Assembly (NCBI RefSeq): GCF_015222005.1
Contig: NZ_JADFFL010000001.1
Location: forward strand, 843,108 to 907,107
Length of the DNA stretch: 64,000 bases
DNA from: Mucilaginibacter myungsuensis
GTDB lineage: Bacteria > Bacteroidota > Bacteroidia > Sphingobacteriales > Sphingobacteriaceae
Reading direction: 5' to 3'
Shown in pieces: positions 48,160-58,670 of this stretch; positions within the stretch are counted from its first letter, which is position 1, and every line of letters starts with the position of its first letter. The position numbers and the translations under genes are program-made. Under the pieces are notes generated by a model, which did no database searches, had not been told where the DNA came from, and saw only the letters and a program-made list of their open reading frames with translations.

Positions 48160-50199
48160 ATGAAATACAGTAATTACCTATGGTTGGCCATTCCCGCTGT
48201 GATAGCGACCGGATGCGGCACCAAACCCGACGCCGCGAGCGACGTACCTAAGCGCACCGTATTTTTTGATAAGTCAGCAATGGATACTACGATATCTCCC
48301 GGCAACGATTTTTATAATTATGCCAGCGGTGCCTGGTTAAAAAAGACCGAGATACCGGCGAGCGAGACCGGATGGGGATCCTTCTACACCTTGTTTGATG
48401 ATAACACCAAAAATCTGCATAAGATATTGGAAGAAACATCGGCAGGTAAACACGACGAAGGCAGCCTTGATCAAAAAGTAGGCGACCTATATGCCAGCGG
48501 TATGGATACCGTTGCGATAGAGAAGTTAGGCTACACCCCTATCAAACCATTGCTGGCTAAAATTGCTGCTTTGCAGGACTATAAAGCCCTGGTAAACTTT
48601 GCCGCCGCAAGTTATAAAGATGGCGATGGCTACCTGTTCGGCTTTTATGTAGGTCCTGATGATAAGAACAGCACCAAGAACATGGCGCAATTTGGCCAAA
48701 CCGGTATCAGCTTGCCTAACCGCGATTACTATTTAGAGAAACAGCACGCCGAGATAAAAGCGAAGTATGAAAAATATGTTGCCCAGGTTTTCACGCTGAT
48801 CGGCGATGATGCTGCTACCGCAGCAAAAAAAGCTGCCGAGGTGGTTAAATTAGAGACCGAGATAGCCAAGTCGCACAAAACGCCGGTGGAATTACGCGAC
48901 CCGCAAAAAAACTACAACAAGTTTTTAGTGGCCGATCTGCAAAAACGGATCCCTGATATTGACCTGAAGAATGTGTTGGACAAAATGGATGTTAAGACGG
49001 ATACCGTATTGGTTGGTCAGCCCGGCTATTATGTTGCGCTGAATGGTCTGTTAAAGTCTCAACCGATAGATACCTGGAAAAAATACTTGCAATTTAAGAC
49101 CGTTAACGGCTCGGCATCGTACCTGAGCAAAGCGTTCCGCGATGCGCGTTTTGATTTCTTTGGCAAAACGTTGAACGGACAGAAAGTGCAAAAAGAACGC
49201 TGGAAAAGCATCTCATACGAAGTTGACGGTGGCATTGGCGAATTGTTAGGTCAGCTATATGTAGCTAAATACTTTACACCCGAGGCCAAAACCCGTATGC
49301 TGGATCTGGTCAACAATCTGCAAGGTGTTTACAAAGAGCGCATTGAAAAGCTGGATTGGATGAGCAACGAGACCAAGGACAAAGCTAAAGCTAAGTTAGC
49401 GTCGTTCGTTAAAAAGATCGGTTATCCGGACACCTGGAAAAAGTATGACGATGTGAACATCACCCGCACGGCTTACTATGATAACATGCAATCCATCAGC
49501 AAGCACAATTATGCCGAACAGATAAAAAAAGTTGACCAAAAAGTGGATAAGACCGAATGGGGTATGACACCACCGACCGTGAACGCTTACTACAATCCGT
49601 CGTTCAACGAGATCGTTTTCCCGGCCGGTATCCTGCAATTCCCTTTCTTTGATAAGGATGCTGATGACGCGATCAATTACGGCGCTATCGGTGCGGTGAT
49701 AGGTCACGAGATGACTCACGGTTTTGATGATCAGGGTGCGCAGTACGATAAAGATGGCAACCTGAAGAACTGGTGGAGCAAAACCGACGAAACCAAATTT
49801 AAAGCCAAAACGCAAGTTGTGGTAGACCAATATAATAAGTTTGAGGTATTTAAAGGTTTGAACGTGAACGGCGCTTTAACCCAAGGCGAGAACATCGCTG
49901 ATATTGGCGGACTTACAATAGCCTACAATGCCTTTAAAAATACAGCACAAGGTAAAAGTGATACCAAGATAGACGGCTTAACCCCCGATCAACGTTTCTT
50001 CTTGGCGTATGCCCAAGTATGGCGCATAAAAACCCGCGACGAGACAATGAAGGTACGTTTAAGTTCGGACCCACACTCGCCAGAAATGTACCGTGTGAAT
50101 GGCCCATTATCTAACATGCCCGAGTTTTATAAAGCATTCGGCGTAAAGCCGGGTGATAAATTATATCGCGAGGAGAAGGATAGAGTGAAGATCTGGTAG
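48160..50199 (+). CDS. M13 family (neprilysin-like) metallopeptidase lipoprotein
   Basis: The 679-residue protein has a lipoprotein-like signal (YLWLAIPAVIATGC), an M13 N-terminal domain (GNDFYNYASGAWLKKTEIPA) and the zinc-binding motif HEMTH (about 516-520) in VIGHEMTHGFDD. A third ligand Glu lies in GENIADIGGL (about 576) and NAYYNP is the substrate-binding segment. Length is standard. It cleaves peptides outside the cytoplasm, probably at the periplasmic face of a membrane. Confidence 0.95.
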   Translation: MKYSNYLWLAIPAVIATGCGTKPDAASDVPKRTVFFDKSAMDTTISPGNDFYNYASGAWLKKTEIPASETGWGSFYTLFDDNTKNLHKILEETSAGKHDEGSLDQKVGDLYASGMDTVAIEKLGYTPIKPLLAKIAALQDYKALVNFAAASYKDGDGYLFGFYVGPDDKNSTKNMAQFGQTGISLPNRDYYLEKQHAEIKAKYEKYVAQVFTLIGDDAATAAKKAAEVVKLETEIAKSHKTPVELRDPQKNYNKFLVADLQKRIPDIDLKNVLDKMDVKTDTVLVGQPGYYVALNGLLKSQPIDTWKKYLQFKTVNGSASYLSKAFRDARFDFFGKTLNGQKVQKERWKSISYEVDGGIGELLGQLYVAKYFTPEAKTRMLDLVNNLQGVYKERIEKLDWMSNETKDKAKAKLASFVKKIGYPDTWKKYDDVNITRTAYYDNMQSISKHNYAEQIKKVDQKVDKTEWGMTPPTVNAYYNPSFNEIVFPAGILQFPFFDKDADDAINYGAIGAVIGHEMTHGFDDQGAQYDKDGNLKNWWSKTDETKFKAKTQVVVDQYNKFEVFKGLNVNGALTQGENIADIGGLTIAYNAFKNTAQGKSDTKIDGLTPDQRFFLAYAQVWRIKTRDETMKVRLSSDPHSPEMYRVNGPLSNMPEFYKAFGVKPGDKLYREEKDRVKIW

Positions 50200-50242
50200 T
50201 TTGAAGCTAAATTAAGCTGAAAGGTAAAAGGCTTCCAGCTTT

Positions 50243-50286
50243 ACAAACGAAAGCGCCCCGAAAAATTTCGGGGCGCTTTCGTTTGT
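50243..50286. terminator. Bidirectional terminator, 21-bp perfect arms
   Basis: The arms 50243-50263 and 50266-50286 are perfectly complementary around a 2-nt centre (core GAAAGCGCCCCGAAA). It lies between convergent genes, the M13 peptidase and ettA. Confidence 0.9.
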
Positions 50287-50331
50287 GTAACATTTCGCAA
50301 TTGGCAGTCCGCCTTTCGCATTCCTTAAAAC

Positions 50332-52011
50332 CTATCCTAACTTCTTATATCTGATCCTCTTCGGAGCAACATCGCCTAAACGTTTCTTACGGTTCTCTTC
50401 GTAATCACTGTAGTTACCTTCAAAGAAATAAACTTGCGATTCGCCCTCGAAAGCAAGGATATGCGTACAAATACGATCCAGGAACCAACGGTCGTGACTA
50501 ATGATCACGGCGCAACCTGCAAAGTTCTCTAAAGCTTCTTCTAAGGCGCGTAAGGTGTTCACGTCAATATCGTTGGTAGGCTCATCCAGTAACAGCACGT
50601 TCGAACCCTTTTTTAGCGTGATAGCCAGGTGTACGCGGTTACGCTCTCCGCCTGACAGTACACCTATCTTCTTTTGCTGATCGGCACCATTAAAGTTAAA
50701 GCGTGATACATAAGCACGCGAGTTTAACGGGCGGTTGCCTAACATAATGGTCTCGTTACCATCTGTAATATTTTCCCAAACCGACTTTTCGGCATCAAGG
50801 TCATCGTGCATTTGGTCAACGTAACCTAAAGCTACTGTCTCTCCCACCCTGAATGTACCAGAATCCGGCTGTTCCTGACCGGTGATCAACCGGAACAAAG
50901 TTGATTTACCTGCACCGTTCGGGCCGATGATACCAACGATACCTGCCGGCGGCAAAGAGAAGCTTAAGTTCTCGAATAACACCTTATCCCCATAAGCTTT
51001 GGTGACGCCATTAACTTCTATAACTACATTACCCAAACGCGGTCCTGGTGGGATGAAGAGCTCCAGTTTTTCTTCGCGCTCTTTTCCTTCCTCGCTGGCC
51101 AATTTTTCGTAGTTGGCCAAACGGGCTTTACCTTTAGCGTGGCGGGCTTTAGGGGCCATACGGCTCCACTCTAACTCGCGCTCTAAAGTTTTTTGGCGTT
51201 TGCTTTCGGTCTTCTCTTCCTGCGCTAAGCGTTTGGCTTTTTGATCCAACCATGATGAGTAATTACCTTTCCATGGGATGCCTTCGCCACGGTCAAGCTC
51301 CAAGATCCAACCGGCTACGTTATCCAGGAAGTACCTATCGTGCGTTACAGCGATCACCGTACCCTCATATTGTTTCAAGTGTTGCTCTAACCAATCAATA
51401 GACTCCGCATCCAAGTGGTTGGTTGGCTCGTCTAACAATAATACATCAGGCTGCTGCAATAACAAACGGCACAAGGCTACACGGCGGCGTTCACCACCAG
51501 ATAGTACCGAAATTTTGGTATCAGGTTCAGGGCAGCGCAAGGCATCCATAGCGCGCTCTAACTTGGTGTCAAGTTCCCAGGCGTTAACGGCATCTATCTT
51601 ATCCTGCAATTCGCCTTGGCGGGCCATCAGCTTGTCCATTTTATCGGCATCGCTGTAAACCTCTTCCAGGCCAAATTGCTCGTTAATATTTTCGTACTCT
51701 TTCAGGATGGCGGTTATCTCGGACACGCCTTCTTCTACCACTTCGCGCACGGTCTTATTCGGGTCCAATTCAGGCTCCTGGGCCAAATAACCTACGGTGT
51801 AACCTGCTGAGAATACCACCTCGCCTTGGTAGTTCTTGTCGAGACCGGCAATGATCTTTAGTACCGATGATTTACCCGAACCGTTAAGACCGATCACACC
51901 GATCTTAGCGCCGTAAAAGAACGACAGGTAGATATTTTTTAAAACTTGCTTTTGGGGCGGATAGATCTTGTTGACCCCCGCCATTGAAAATATGATCTTT
52001 TCGTCGGCCAC
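50332..52011 (-). CDS. ettA: Energy-dependent translational throttle protein EttA (ABC-F)
   Basis: The 559-residue ABC-F ATPase has two nucleotide-binding domains: Walker A GLNGSGKSS and GPNGAGKST, signatures LSGGERRRVALCRLL and LSGGERNRVHLAI, Walker B LLLDEPTNHLD and LLLDEPTNDID. An arm and linker region between them (about 245-320) is typical of EttA. There is no membrane domain. It acts at the ribosomal E site and gates translation according to ATP level in E. coli. The gene has its own terminator downstream. Confidence 0.95.
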   Translation of the reverse strand: MADEKIIFSMAGVNKIYPPQKQVLKNIYLSFFYGAKIGVIGLNGSGKSSVLKIIAGLDKNYQGEVVFSAGYTVGYLAQEPELDPNKTVREVVEEGVSEITAILKEYENINEQFGLEEVYSDADKMDKLMARQGELQDKIDAVNAWELDTKLERAMDALRCPEPDTKISVLSGGERRRVALCRLLLQQPDVLLLDEPTNHLDAESIDWLEQHLKQYEGTVIAVTHDRYFLDNVAGWILELDRGEGIPWKGNYSSWLDQKAKRLAQEEKTESKRQKTLERELEWSRMAPKARHAKGKARLANYEKLASEEGKEREEKLELFIPPGPRLGNVVIEVNGVTKAYGDKVLFENLSFSLPPAGIVGIIGPNGAGKSTLFRLITGQEQPDSGTFRVGETVALGYVDQMHDDLDAEKSVWENITDGNETIMLGNRPLNSRAYVSRFNFNGADQQKKIGVLSGGERNRVHLAITLKKGSNVLLLDEPTNDIDVNTLRALEEALENFAGCAVIISHDRWFLDRICTHILAFEGESQVYFFEGNYSDYEENRKKRLGDVAPKRIRYKKLG

Positions 52012-52126
52012 GTTAGTATATTTTTAAGTTTCTGAATCAGGTATGAGGGATTTCCCTCCTTTACGAAGCGCAAATATAATAGTTTGCTAATGCGAGAGGG
52101 TAAAGTACGATATTTTAGTTAGCTGT

Positions 52127-52888
52127 CTATTTAACCTGAGTAACCGTGCCCATGGTGTCGACTATATTTACCGAACTTAAGTTATCCATACCCGTGTTGT
52201 TGAAATTGCCGACCGTGCCTTTACCGACAAAAACATCGGTGTTACATAATTTATAATGCAGTCGACCAATACGGCTGGCAAAGTCTATTTTGACCTTTGA
52301 ATAGTCGTTGGATATGATATTCACGCTTGCACAGCGTACATCATTTAAACTGGATATGCCGTGTGACATTGTAAGATCTATTTTATTGCGATAAACCCCA
52401 TAAAGATAAACATGGGTATTTAAACAATTAACAGACAGCAACCGGGGTGTTTTGATCTTGATCAACGCGAATCTGAACGTGGTAGACATGTAGTTGTAAC
52501 TATCCAAGGTGTCTTTTGTATCAAAACTAACCTTCAGAGTATCGTTATCTACCTTTAAATGCACACCACTACCAATACGGCGGGGCACCTCTGCCGAGGT
52601 AGCTTGAATGGCGGTATCCTCAACTATCATTACCCTTGGGCGCCAGTATTTGGTATCTAACATCCCCGAGCCGTCGTGCTTTTCCATCGTCCCGTTAACT
52701 TGTACGTGACTGAAGTTAGACAACCGGCCTACCGAGTACATTTCCAGTTCGGATCTTTTGGTGTGGGAGAACAAAAAGTTACCCTTATTAAACTCATTCT
52801 TGGTCAATAGAGCGTAAGCCAACATCGAACCAAAAGTTGCCAATACAATAAAAATAAACAGTTTAGTACTCGCCCGCATGTTAAGCAT
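52127..52888 (-). CDS. Exported beta-rich protein of the ABC/GntR operon, unknown function
   Basis: The product has 253 residues from the ATG at 52888 (a GTG two codons upstream is less likely). The N-terminus has one hydrophobic helix (KLFIFIVLATFGSMLAYALL). The remainder is beta-rich, with a ladder of short strands (VNCLNTHVYLYGVYRNKIDL, CASVNIISNDYSKVKIDF) that recalls head/GIN (DUF2807) domains, although the match is weak. It is the last gene of the operon ABC ATPase, permease, GntR regulator, this protein, so it is probably a cell-envelope partner. No enzyme motif is seen. Confidence 0.65.
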   Translation of the reverse strand: MLNMRASTKLFIFIVLATFGSMLAYALLTKNEFNKGNFLFSHTKRSELEMYSVGRLSNFSHVQVNGTMEKHDGSGMLDTKYWRPRVMIVEDTAIQATSAEVPRRIGSGVHLKVDNDTLKVSFDTKDTLDSYNYMSTTFRFALIKIKTPRLLSVNCLNTHVYLYGVYRNKIDLTMSHGISSLNDVRCASVNIISNDYSKVKIDFASRIGRLHYKLCNTDVFVGKGTVGNFNNTGMDNLSSVNIVDTMGTVTQVK

Positions 52889-52912
52889 ACCCACAAAAAT
52901 ACAGATCTTTAA

Positions 52913-53269
52913 CTAATGTATTTGCTTACTAAGTTGTTCTAATTCGGCAATATCGATATTCAGTGCCTTCATTTTTTTCAGTAATGCCGGCAGCTCATTA
53001 CTAATAAATGCCTGGCGCCGTTCATCAAAAATAACATGCGAAGCATTAGGCGTAACAAAATACCCCATACCTTTTTTTGTATAAATGATCTGTTGAGATT
53101 GTAATTGTTCGTACGATCGCATAACGGTATTGGGGTTAACCTCTAACATAACGGCAAGTTCTCTTACAGATGGGATCTTTTCGTCATCTTTCCACACAAG
53201 CGCCAGTATCTGATCACATACGTGGTCAGCTATCTGCAGATAGATCGCTTGCGTGTCGTTAAACTCCAT
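52913..53269 (-). CDS. GntR family transcription regulator, YtrA subfamily
   Basis: The 118-residue protein has a GntR winged helix-turn-helix (IPSVRELAVMLEVNPNTVMRS, about 30-55) and a short helical C-terminal dimerisation part (about 80-118) rather than a full FadR or HutC effector domain. That fits the YtrA subfamily. Such regulators usually repress an adjacent ABC transporter operon. It lies 3 bp after the permease gene, and a perfect inverted repeat in front of the operon is a fitting operator. Confidence 0.92.
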   Translation of the reverse strand: MEFNDTQAIYLQIADHVCDQILALVWKDDEKIPSVRELAVMLEVNPNTVMRSYEQLQSQQIIYTKKGMGYFVTPNASHVIFDERRQAFISNELPALLKKMKALNIDIAELEQLSKQIH

Positions 53270-53272
53270 TAA

Positions 53273-54232
53273 TTATAATTGAGTTTCCTTTATTCTTAAC
53301 CACACCCCTATCCAAGTGAGTACCAATCCAGCATAAAATAAATAGCTGAACATCCTTATATGTGCTATTTGAGGGTGTCCTGTGTACAGACCCGAAAAAT
53401 ACCTGACCACCGGTGTCTCGGCACTTTCTGATGATGCCTGATCGATATAAGCAAAGCCGTACATGGTACCTCTTACATCTCCTGCTATTTTGTCGGTTAT
53501 CTTAAACCGGGTCTTTTTTCCATCGCCTTCTTGCGTCACATCGGTAAAACGCACTTTAACATACGAACCCGCCTCCCATTTTTCGGGGCGGTCGTAGACG
53601 TCTACCTGGTGTACATCGGTTGGGCCGGCAGGTACGTTAAAAACAGCTTTTAAAATGGCATAATACCCACTATGACTCACTTCAAAAAGCACGGTCATCA
53701 CTATTGGTATTACCAAATAGCTATACCTTCTTACACAAATGGCGCATGCTGCAACTCCCGTTTGGCATAAAACGTAGTAATAGAAATAAATGTGAGAGCC
53801 AAGCGTGTTCTCCCGTAGGTTTTGGGTAAATACGTCAAAACTGACCAGGGGATGAAGGTGAGACATTACCTTGATCGTCACCGCGAAAAGCAATAAATGA
53901 ACGACAGGAAAAAAGACAATGATCAATATAAATATTGCCAGCAAGCGCTCCAGTGCCGAAGCTGGTAACATCAACCATGTTCCTTTTTGTTTGTTGTGAA
54001 AAGCCGAGAACAACGATATGGCAAAAAAGCCGCCGAATATTAAGGGGGCGATATTAAAAACAGAATAGATAACCCCCTCGGATAATGTGGTCGTTTCGTT
54101 CTTTGCACGTATAATGATGTAAGCACTGATCAGCATGCACATCACTACACCGCTAAGGCCGTAACGGATCAAATTTTCGGTGAGCTGTTTTTTAATTAAC
54201 AGATATGTGCGGTTAACAGATAGTTCCATCAT
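53273..54232 (-). CDS. ABC transporter permease subunit
   Basis: The 319-residue protein has about six hydrophobic helices (around 20-42, 55-75, 100-125, 145-165, 170-190 and near the C-terminus 290-310), with a ~90-residue extracytoplasmic part at about 195-285. This resembles ABC-2-like permeases. It overlaps the ATPase gene by 4 nt (ATGA) and is followed by the GntR gene, so it should form the membrane half of that transporter. The substrate is unknown; YtrA-linked transporters elsewhere respond to envelope stress or peptide antibiotics. Confidence 0.8.
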   Translation of the reverse strand: MMELSVNRTYLLIKKQLTENLIRYGLSGVVMCMLISAYIIIRAKNETTTLSEGVIYSVFNIAPLIFGGFFAISLFSAFHNKQKGTWLMLPASALERLLAIFILIIVFFPVVHLLLFAVTIKVMSHLHPLVSFDVFTQNLRENTLGSHIYFYYYVLCQTGVAACAICVRRYSYLVIPIVMTVLFEVSHSGYYAILKAVFNVPAGPTDVHQVDVYDRPEKWEAGSYVKVRFTDVTQEGDGKKTRFKITDKIAGDVRGTMYGFAYIDQASSESAETPVVRYFSGLYTGHPQIAHIRMFSYLFYAGLVLTWIGVWLRIKETQL

Positions 54233-55068
54233 TTTACTTCTAAAACCGATAATACTTTTTGTTTTTGATCCAATACAGCGTTAAAGAACAACTCCATATC
54301 AAACTTGGTGTATTCGCCCTTCAAATTAGCCGAGAGTGTTGCGTAGCCCCGTAAAGCACGTTCGCTGTAGATCACGTTAGGGATATCTTCCAGATCGGCA
54401 GCATACTTAAAGGCGATGCGATTGGTCAGTTCGTCAATAGATCTGTCTATGATCATTTTTTGTCCGTCCAGGATCAATACATGGTCTATCAAACTTTCCA
54501 GGTCTTTAACCTGATGGGTGCTGATCATAATGATCTGATCTTCCTGAAGGCCCCCCGCTATGATCTTCCTGAAGATCTTTTTGGCGGGTATATCTAAGGC
54601 GTTGGTAGGTTCATCCAGCAATAATACTTTAGCCCTTAATGCTAAAGCAAAGCAAATGGCTATTTGCTTACGTTGACCCAAACTCAGTTTAGCCGGATGC
54701 ACATCTGCCCGGATGTCAAATTCGGCCAGCAAGTCGTAAAACATCACACTATTAAAGCCCGGGTAAAATGGTGTATAAAGCGCCAAATATTTATCTATAG
54801 CTCCGGGCGGAAAATATATTTCGTCAGGCAAAAAATAAACTTGTTGTAAAAAATCAACTTTACGTTGTTGGGGGGTAAAACCAATTACGGAGCATTGGCC
54901 ATCGTTAGGGAACCTTAAACCGCTTAAGATGTACATTAAGCTTGTCTTTCCCACGCCGTTTCGCCCCAGTAATCCATAAATATGGCCCGGGGCGAGACTT
55001 AGCGTCAGGTCTTCAAGTACGCTCTCTTTAGAGCTGTACCTAAAATTTATATGGTTTAGGTTGATCAT
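54229..55068 (-). CDS. ABC transporter ATP-binding protein
   Basis: The 279-residue protein has Walker A LLGRNGVGKTSLMYIL, Q-loop region, signature LSLGQRKQIAICFALA, Walker B VLLLDEPTNALDIP and the switch His in STHQVKDLESL. It is a single-domain ATPase of the ABC-2 exporter type. It is the first gene of the four-gene operon, directly downstream of the 22-bp inverted repeat that is the likely GntR operator. Confidence 0.93.
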   Translation of the reverse strand: MINLNHINFRYSSKESVLEDLTLSLAPGHIYGLLGRNGVGKTSLMYILSGLRFPNDGQCSVIGFTPQQRKVDFLQQVYFLPDEIYFPPGAIDKYLALYTPFYPGFNSVMFYDLLAEFDIRADVHPAKLSLGQRKQIAICFALALRAKVLLLDEPTNALDIPAKKIFRKIIAGGLQEDQIIMISTHQVKDLESLIDHVLILDGQKMIIDRSIDELTNRIAFKYAADLEDIPNVIYSERALRGYATLSANLKGEYTKFDMELFFNAVLDQKQKVLSVLEVK

Positions 55069-55082
55069 ATAATCGATCCAAG

Positions 55083-55104
55083 GTGTACTACCTCGCTAGT
55101 ACAC
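55083..55104. promoter_or_regulatory. Candidate GntR/YtrA operator
   Basis: GTGTACTA (55083-55090) and TAGTACAC (55097-55104) are perfect inverted 8-mers with a 6-bp spacer, 14 bp upstream of the ABC ATPase start codon. Position and symmetry fit autorepression by the GntR protein encoded in this operon. Confidence 0.7.
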
Positions 55105-55222
55105 TGCAATAATAAGGCGAAGAATTTAAACATACAATACTTTGTAAAAATATTTTTTCGTGGTAGTTGAATATCATCTATTTTGAAGGTAATTCCATCT
55201 CTAATATCGGGAATGGCCTGCC

Positions 55223-55618
55223 CTATTCATCTATTTCCCGTCGGCCAGTGATCTTAAAACCCAGGTGCGGATAGAAACCTATAGCCTGAGGGTTTTGTTC
55301 GTTCACCTCTACTTTACGTAAACCGTGTTCGATCGTTGCATAACTGATCAGTTGTTTGCCTATCCCTTTACCGAATGCATCAGGATGAACAAACAGCATA
55401 GCGATCTGATCATCGGTCAAACCTAATATTCCGGCAAGTGCTCCGTCGCTAATGATCACATAAGACATTAGTTGCGCGAATATGCCGGGCAACTGCGCCC
55501 TAATGCCAGAAATATCTTCCGCGGTCAAAAAATGGTGGGTGGCGCGCACTAATGCTTCCCACAGGTTCTGCATCTGCAAATAATGCTCAGATGATGCGGG
55601 GATAATTGTATTCTCCAT
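55223..55618 (-). CDS. GNAT family N-acetyltransferase
   Basis: The product has 131 residues from the ATG at 55618 (MENTIIPASSEHYLQMQ). An upstream in-frame start would add residues that do not fit the family. The acetyl-CoA site is seen in IAMLFVHPDAFGKGIGKQL (motif A, GxGxG/A type), followed by KVEVNEQNPQAIGFYPHLGF and the usual GRREIDE-type ending. The substrate is unknown. It is monocistronic. Confidence 0.9.
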   Translation of the reverse strand: MENTIIPASSEHYLQMQNLWEALVRATHHFLTAEDISGIRAQLPGIFAQLMSYVIISDGALAGILGLTDDQIAMLFVHPDAFGKGIGKQLISYATIEHGLRKVEVNEQNPQAIGFYPHLGFKITGRREIDE

Positions 55619-55983
55619 TGTCAGTGTTTCAAGAGGCGGCAAAAATAATGATCTATGCCTAATTGTCAGCAATTATGACTAATTGCCTGTTATAACACTT
55701 GCGACAGTGGGCAGCCGATCCGTTTAAAACATTTAAAGTCATTATTATCAAACCATTAAACCAGTGTTGATATTAAATTTATAACTTTATATAAAAAGAT
55801 GCTAAAACAAGCTTCAAAAAGCTTTATTTAGCATTTGTGATACGGGTTTACATCATATAATTGTCTGCTTTTGGCAGTAAGCTCAGCGTTGGCAACATTG
55901 TTGATAATTATATCCCCGTAAGGCCGTCGTCACAGTAAACTAATTTTGGTGTTACGACGTTCATCATAATTGAAAGGTATTAT
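55619..55983. other. 365-bp divergent region upstream of clpC
   Basis: This AT-rich gap contains the clpC promoter (TAATTTTG at 55941-55948). I see no CtsR-type tandem repeat, CIRCE element or gene here. Confidence 0.5.
55941..55948 (+). promoter_or_regulatory. -7 box TAATTTTG of clpC
   Basis: This is an exact TAnnTTTG match 35 bp upstream of the ATG at 55984. No clear -33 element was found. Confidence 0.5.
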
Positions 55984-58518
55984 ATGGAAGCTAAATTTTC
56001 GCCACGGGTAAAAGACGTTATATCATATAGCAGAGAAGAGGCGCTGCGCCTTGGGCATGACTACATTGGTACCGAACATTTACTACTTGGACTTATCAGA
56101 GATGGCGACGGTGTGGCCATTAAATTATTAAAGGGTTTAAATGTTGATACAGCCAAGCTTCGCCGCTCGGTAGAAGATGCCGTTAAAGGCACTACGGGTA
56201 CCAACGTACACATTGGCAGTATCCCGCTGACCAAGCAAGCCGAGAAAGTATTAAAGATCACTTACCTGGAGGCAAAAATTTTCAAGAGCGACGTTATCGG
56301 CACAGAACATCTGTTGCTATCAATCCTAAGGGATGAGGACAACATCGCATCGCAATTATTGTTACAGTTTAACGTGAACTATGATATATTTAAACACGAA
56401 GTAGACTCGCACAAAAACAACGTGACCGACGAGATGCCGGGTTCATCAACAGGCGGCGATGATGATTTTAAAGAAGAAGAATCATTCAGCCAGCCAAAAA
56501 AGGTGTCGGACATTAAATCTAAAACCCCTGTGTTGGATAACTTCGGTCGCGACCTGACCAAGGCTGCCGAAGACGGCAAACTTGACCCGATCGTTGGTCG
56601 TGAAAAAGAGATCGAGCGTGTATCGCAGATCTTGTCACGTCGTAAAAAGAATAATCCTATTTTGATCGGTGAGCCGGGTGTTGGTAAATCAGCCATTGCT
56701 GAAGGCCTTGCACTGCGCATCGTTCAGCGTAAGGTGTCGCGTGTGTTGTTCAACAAACGTGTAGTTACTTTAGATCTTGCATCATTGGTTGCCGGCACTA
56801 AATACCGTGGCCAGTTTGAGGAGCGGATGAAAGCAGTGATGAACGAGTTGGAGAAATCTCCGGATGTTATCCTGTTCATCGACGAGATCCACACCATTGT
56901 TGGTGCAGGTGGCGCTTCGGGCTCATTGGATGCGTCTAACATGTTCAAACCGGCTTTGGCCAGGGGCGAGATACAATGCATCGGCGCTACTACTTTAGAT
57001 GAGTATCGCCAGTTCATCGAGAAAGATGGTGCTTTGGATCGTCGTTTCCAAAAGGTAATGGTTGAGCCGGCTACTCCAGATGAGACCGTAGAGATACTGA
57101 CCCGTATTAAAGACAAATATGAAGAGCATCACGGTGTAACTTATACTGACGAAGCTATCCAGGCTTGCGTTTCGCTGACCACCCGTTACATCACCGACAG
57201 GTTTTTACCTGATAAGGCGATCGACGCGCTTGACGAAGCCGGTTCACGCGTGCACCTGACCAATATCCATGTACCGCAACAGATACTGGATATTGAGCAA
57301 AAGATAGAGCAGATCAAGATAGAGAAGAACAAAGTTGTTCGCAGCCAGAAATACGAAGAAGCTGCTAAACTGCGCGATACCGAGAAGCACTTGCTTGAAG
57401 AACTTGATCAAGCTAAAGGCGCTTGGGAGGCCGAAACGAAATCTAAACGATACACCGTATCAGAAGATAACGTAGCCGAAGTTGTGTCAATGATGACCGG
57501 TATCCCGGTACAAAAAGTTGGCCAGGCCGACAGCCAAAAGCTGTTGCACATGGGCGACAAAATGAAAGGTAAGATCATTGGCCAGGATGATGCGATCAAG
57601 AAATTGGTTAAAGCTATCCAACGTACCCGTGCTGGACTTAAAGATCCTAAAAAACCTATCGGTTCGTTCATATTTTTAGGTCCTACCGGTGTTGGTAAAA
57701 CAGAGTTAGCTAAAGAGTTAGCACGCTTTATGTTCGATACCGAAGACGCGCTGATTCAAATAGACATGAGCGAATACATGGAGAAATTCGCTGTGTCACG
57801 CTTAGTAGGTGCGCCTCCGGGCTATGTAGGCTACGAAGAAGGCGGTCAATTGACCGAGAAAGTTCGTCGTAAACCATACGCGGTAGTGTTATTAGATGAG
57901 ATCGAGAAAGCCCACCCTGATGTGTTCAACATCCTGTTACAGGTATTGGACGAAGGTCAACTGACTGACTCGTTAGGCCGTAAGGTTGATTTCAGGAATG
58001 CTATCATCATCATGACATCGAACATCGGTGCGCGTCAGTTAAAAGACTTCGGTCAGGGTGTAGGTTTTGGTACCTCTGCTATGAGCAAACAGTCGGACAA
58101 CCATTCACGCGGTGTTATCGAGAATGCTTTGAAACGCGCTTTCGCTCCGGAATTCCTGAACCGTGTAGACGACGTTATTGTATTCAACTCGTTAGGTAAA
58201 GATGAGATCTTTAAGATCATCGATATCGAATTGGCAGCCTTATTTAGCCGCATCAGTGGCTTGGGTTATCAAATTGAATTGACCGATGCCGCCAAGGATT
58301 TTGTTGCCGAGAAAGGCTTTGATTCGCAATTCGGCGCTCGTCCGTTAAAACGTGCTATCCAAAAATACCTGGAAGAGCCAATTGCTGAAGAGATACTGAA
58401 AGGCGAACTGACCGATGGCGACACCATGGAAGTTGACTACGATAAAGAGGCTGATGAGATCAAAGTTAACATCCGTTCATCTGGCGAGAACAAAAAAGAA
58501 GAAGAAGCACAAGGTTAA
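55984..58518 (+). CDS. clpC: ATP-dependent Clp protease ATP-binding subunit ClpC
   Basis: The 844-residue Hsp100 unfoldase has two N-terminal Clp repeats (about 1-140, [20 protein letters not shown] and [19 protein letters not shown]) and a first AAA+ domain with Walker A GEPGVGKS and Walker [14 protein letters not shown]-like/middle coiled-coil region (about 425-480) follows, then a second AAA+ domain with GPTGVGKT and [10 protein letters not shown]. It feeds substrates to ClpP. The middle region is intact, which separates it from ClpA. It is monocistronic, with a strong terminator. Confidence 0.96.
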   Translation: MEAKFSPRVKDVISYSREEALRLGHDYIGTEHLLLGLIRDGDGVAIKLLKGLNVDTAKLRRSVEDAVKGTTGTNVHIGSIPLTKQAEKVLKITYLEAKIFKSDVIGTEHLLLSILRDEDNIASQLLLQFNVNYDIFKHEVDSHKNNVTDEMPGSSTGGDDDFKEEESFSQPKKVSDIKSKTPVLDNFGRDLTKAAEDGKLDPIVGREKEIERVSQILSRRKKNNPILIGEPGVGKSAIAEGLALRIVQRKVSRVLFNKRVVTLDLASLVAGTKYRGQFEERMKAVMNELEKSPDVILFIDEIHTIVGAGGASGSLDASNMFKPALARGEIQCIGATTLDEYRQFIEKDGALDRRFQKVMVEPATPDETVEILTRIKDKYEEHHGVTYTDEAIQACVSLTTRYITDRFLPDKAIDALDEAGSRVHLTNIHVPQQILDIEQKIEQIKIEKNKVVRSQKYEEAAKLRDTEKHLLEELDQAKGAWEAETKSKRYTVSEDNVAEVVSMMTGIPVQKVGQADSQKLLHMGDKMKGKIIGQDDAIKKLVKAIQRTRAGLKDPKKPIGSFIFLGPTGVGKTELAKELARFMFDTEDALIQIDMSEYMEKFAVSRLVGAPPGYVGYEEGGQLTEKVRRKPYAVVLLDEIEKAHPDVFNILLQVLDEGQLTDSLGRKVDFRNAIIIMTSNIGARQLKDFGQGVGFGTSAMSKQSDNHSRGVIENALKRAFAPEFLNRVDDVIVFNSLGKDEIFKIIDIELAALFSRISGLGYQIELTDAAKDFVAEKGFDSQFGARPLKRAIQKYLEEPIAEEILKGELTDGDTMEVDYDKEADEIKVNIRSSGENKKEEEAQG

Positions 58519-58542
58519 CAGCCTGTACTTCATACCATATCG

Positions 58543-58571
58543 AGTCCGGCCAATTGGCCGGACTTTTTTGT
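58543..58571 (+). terminator. Terminator of clpC
   Basis: AGTCCGGCCAA (58543-58553) and TTGGCCGGACT (58554-58564) form a perfect palindrome, followed by TTTTTT. Confidence 0.9.
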
Positions 58572-58670
58572 TTAAAGACGATGTGATAATTATCATTTTT
58601 CGAATCACTTTTTGGGTTTATTTTCGTTAATAGATAGCAGCGGCAAGGGTCGATTTCTGTTAAAATTGAT

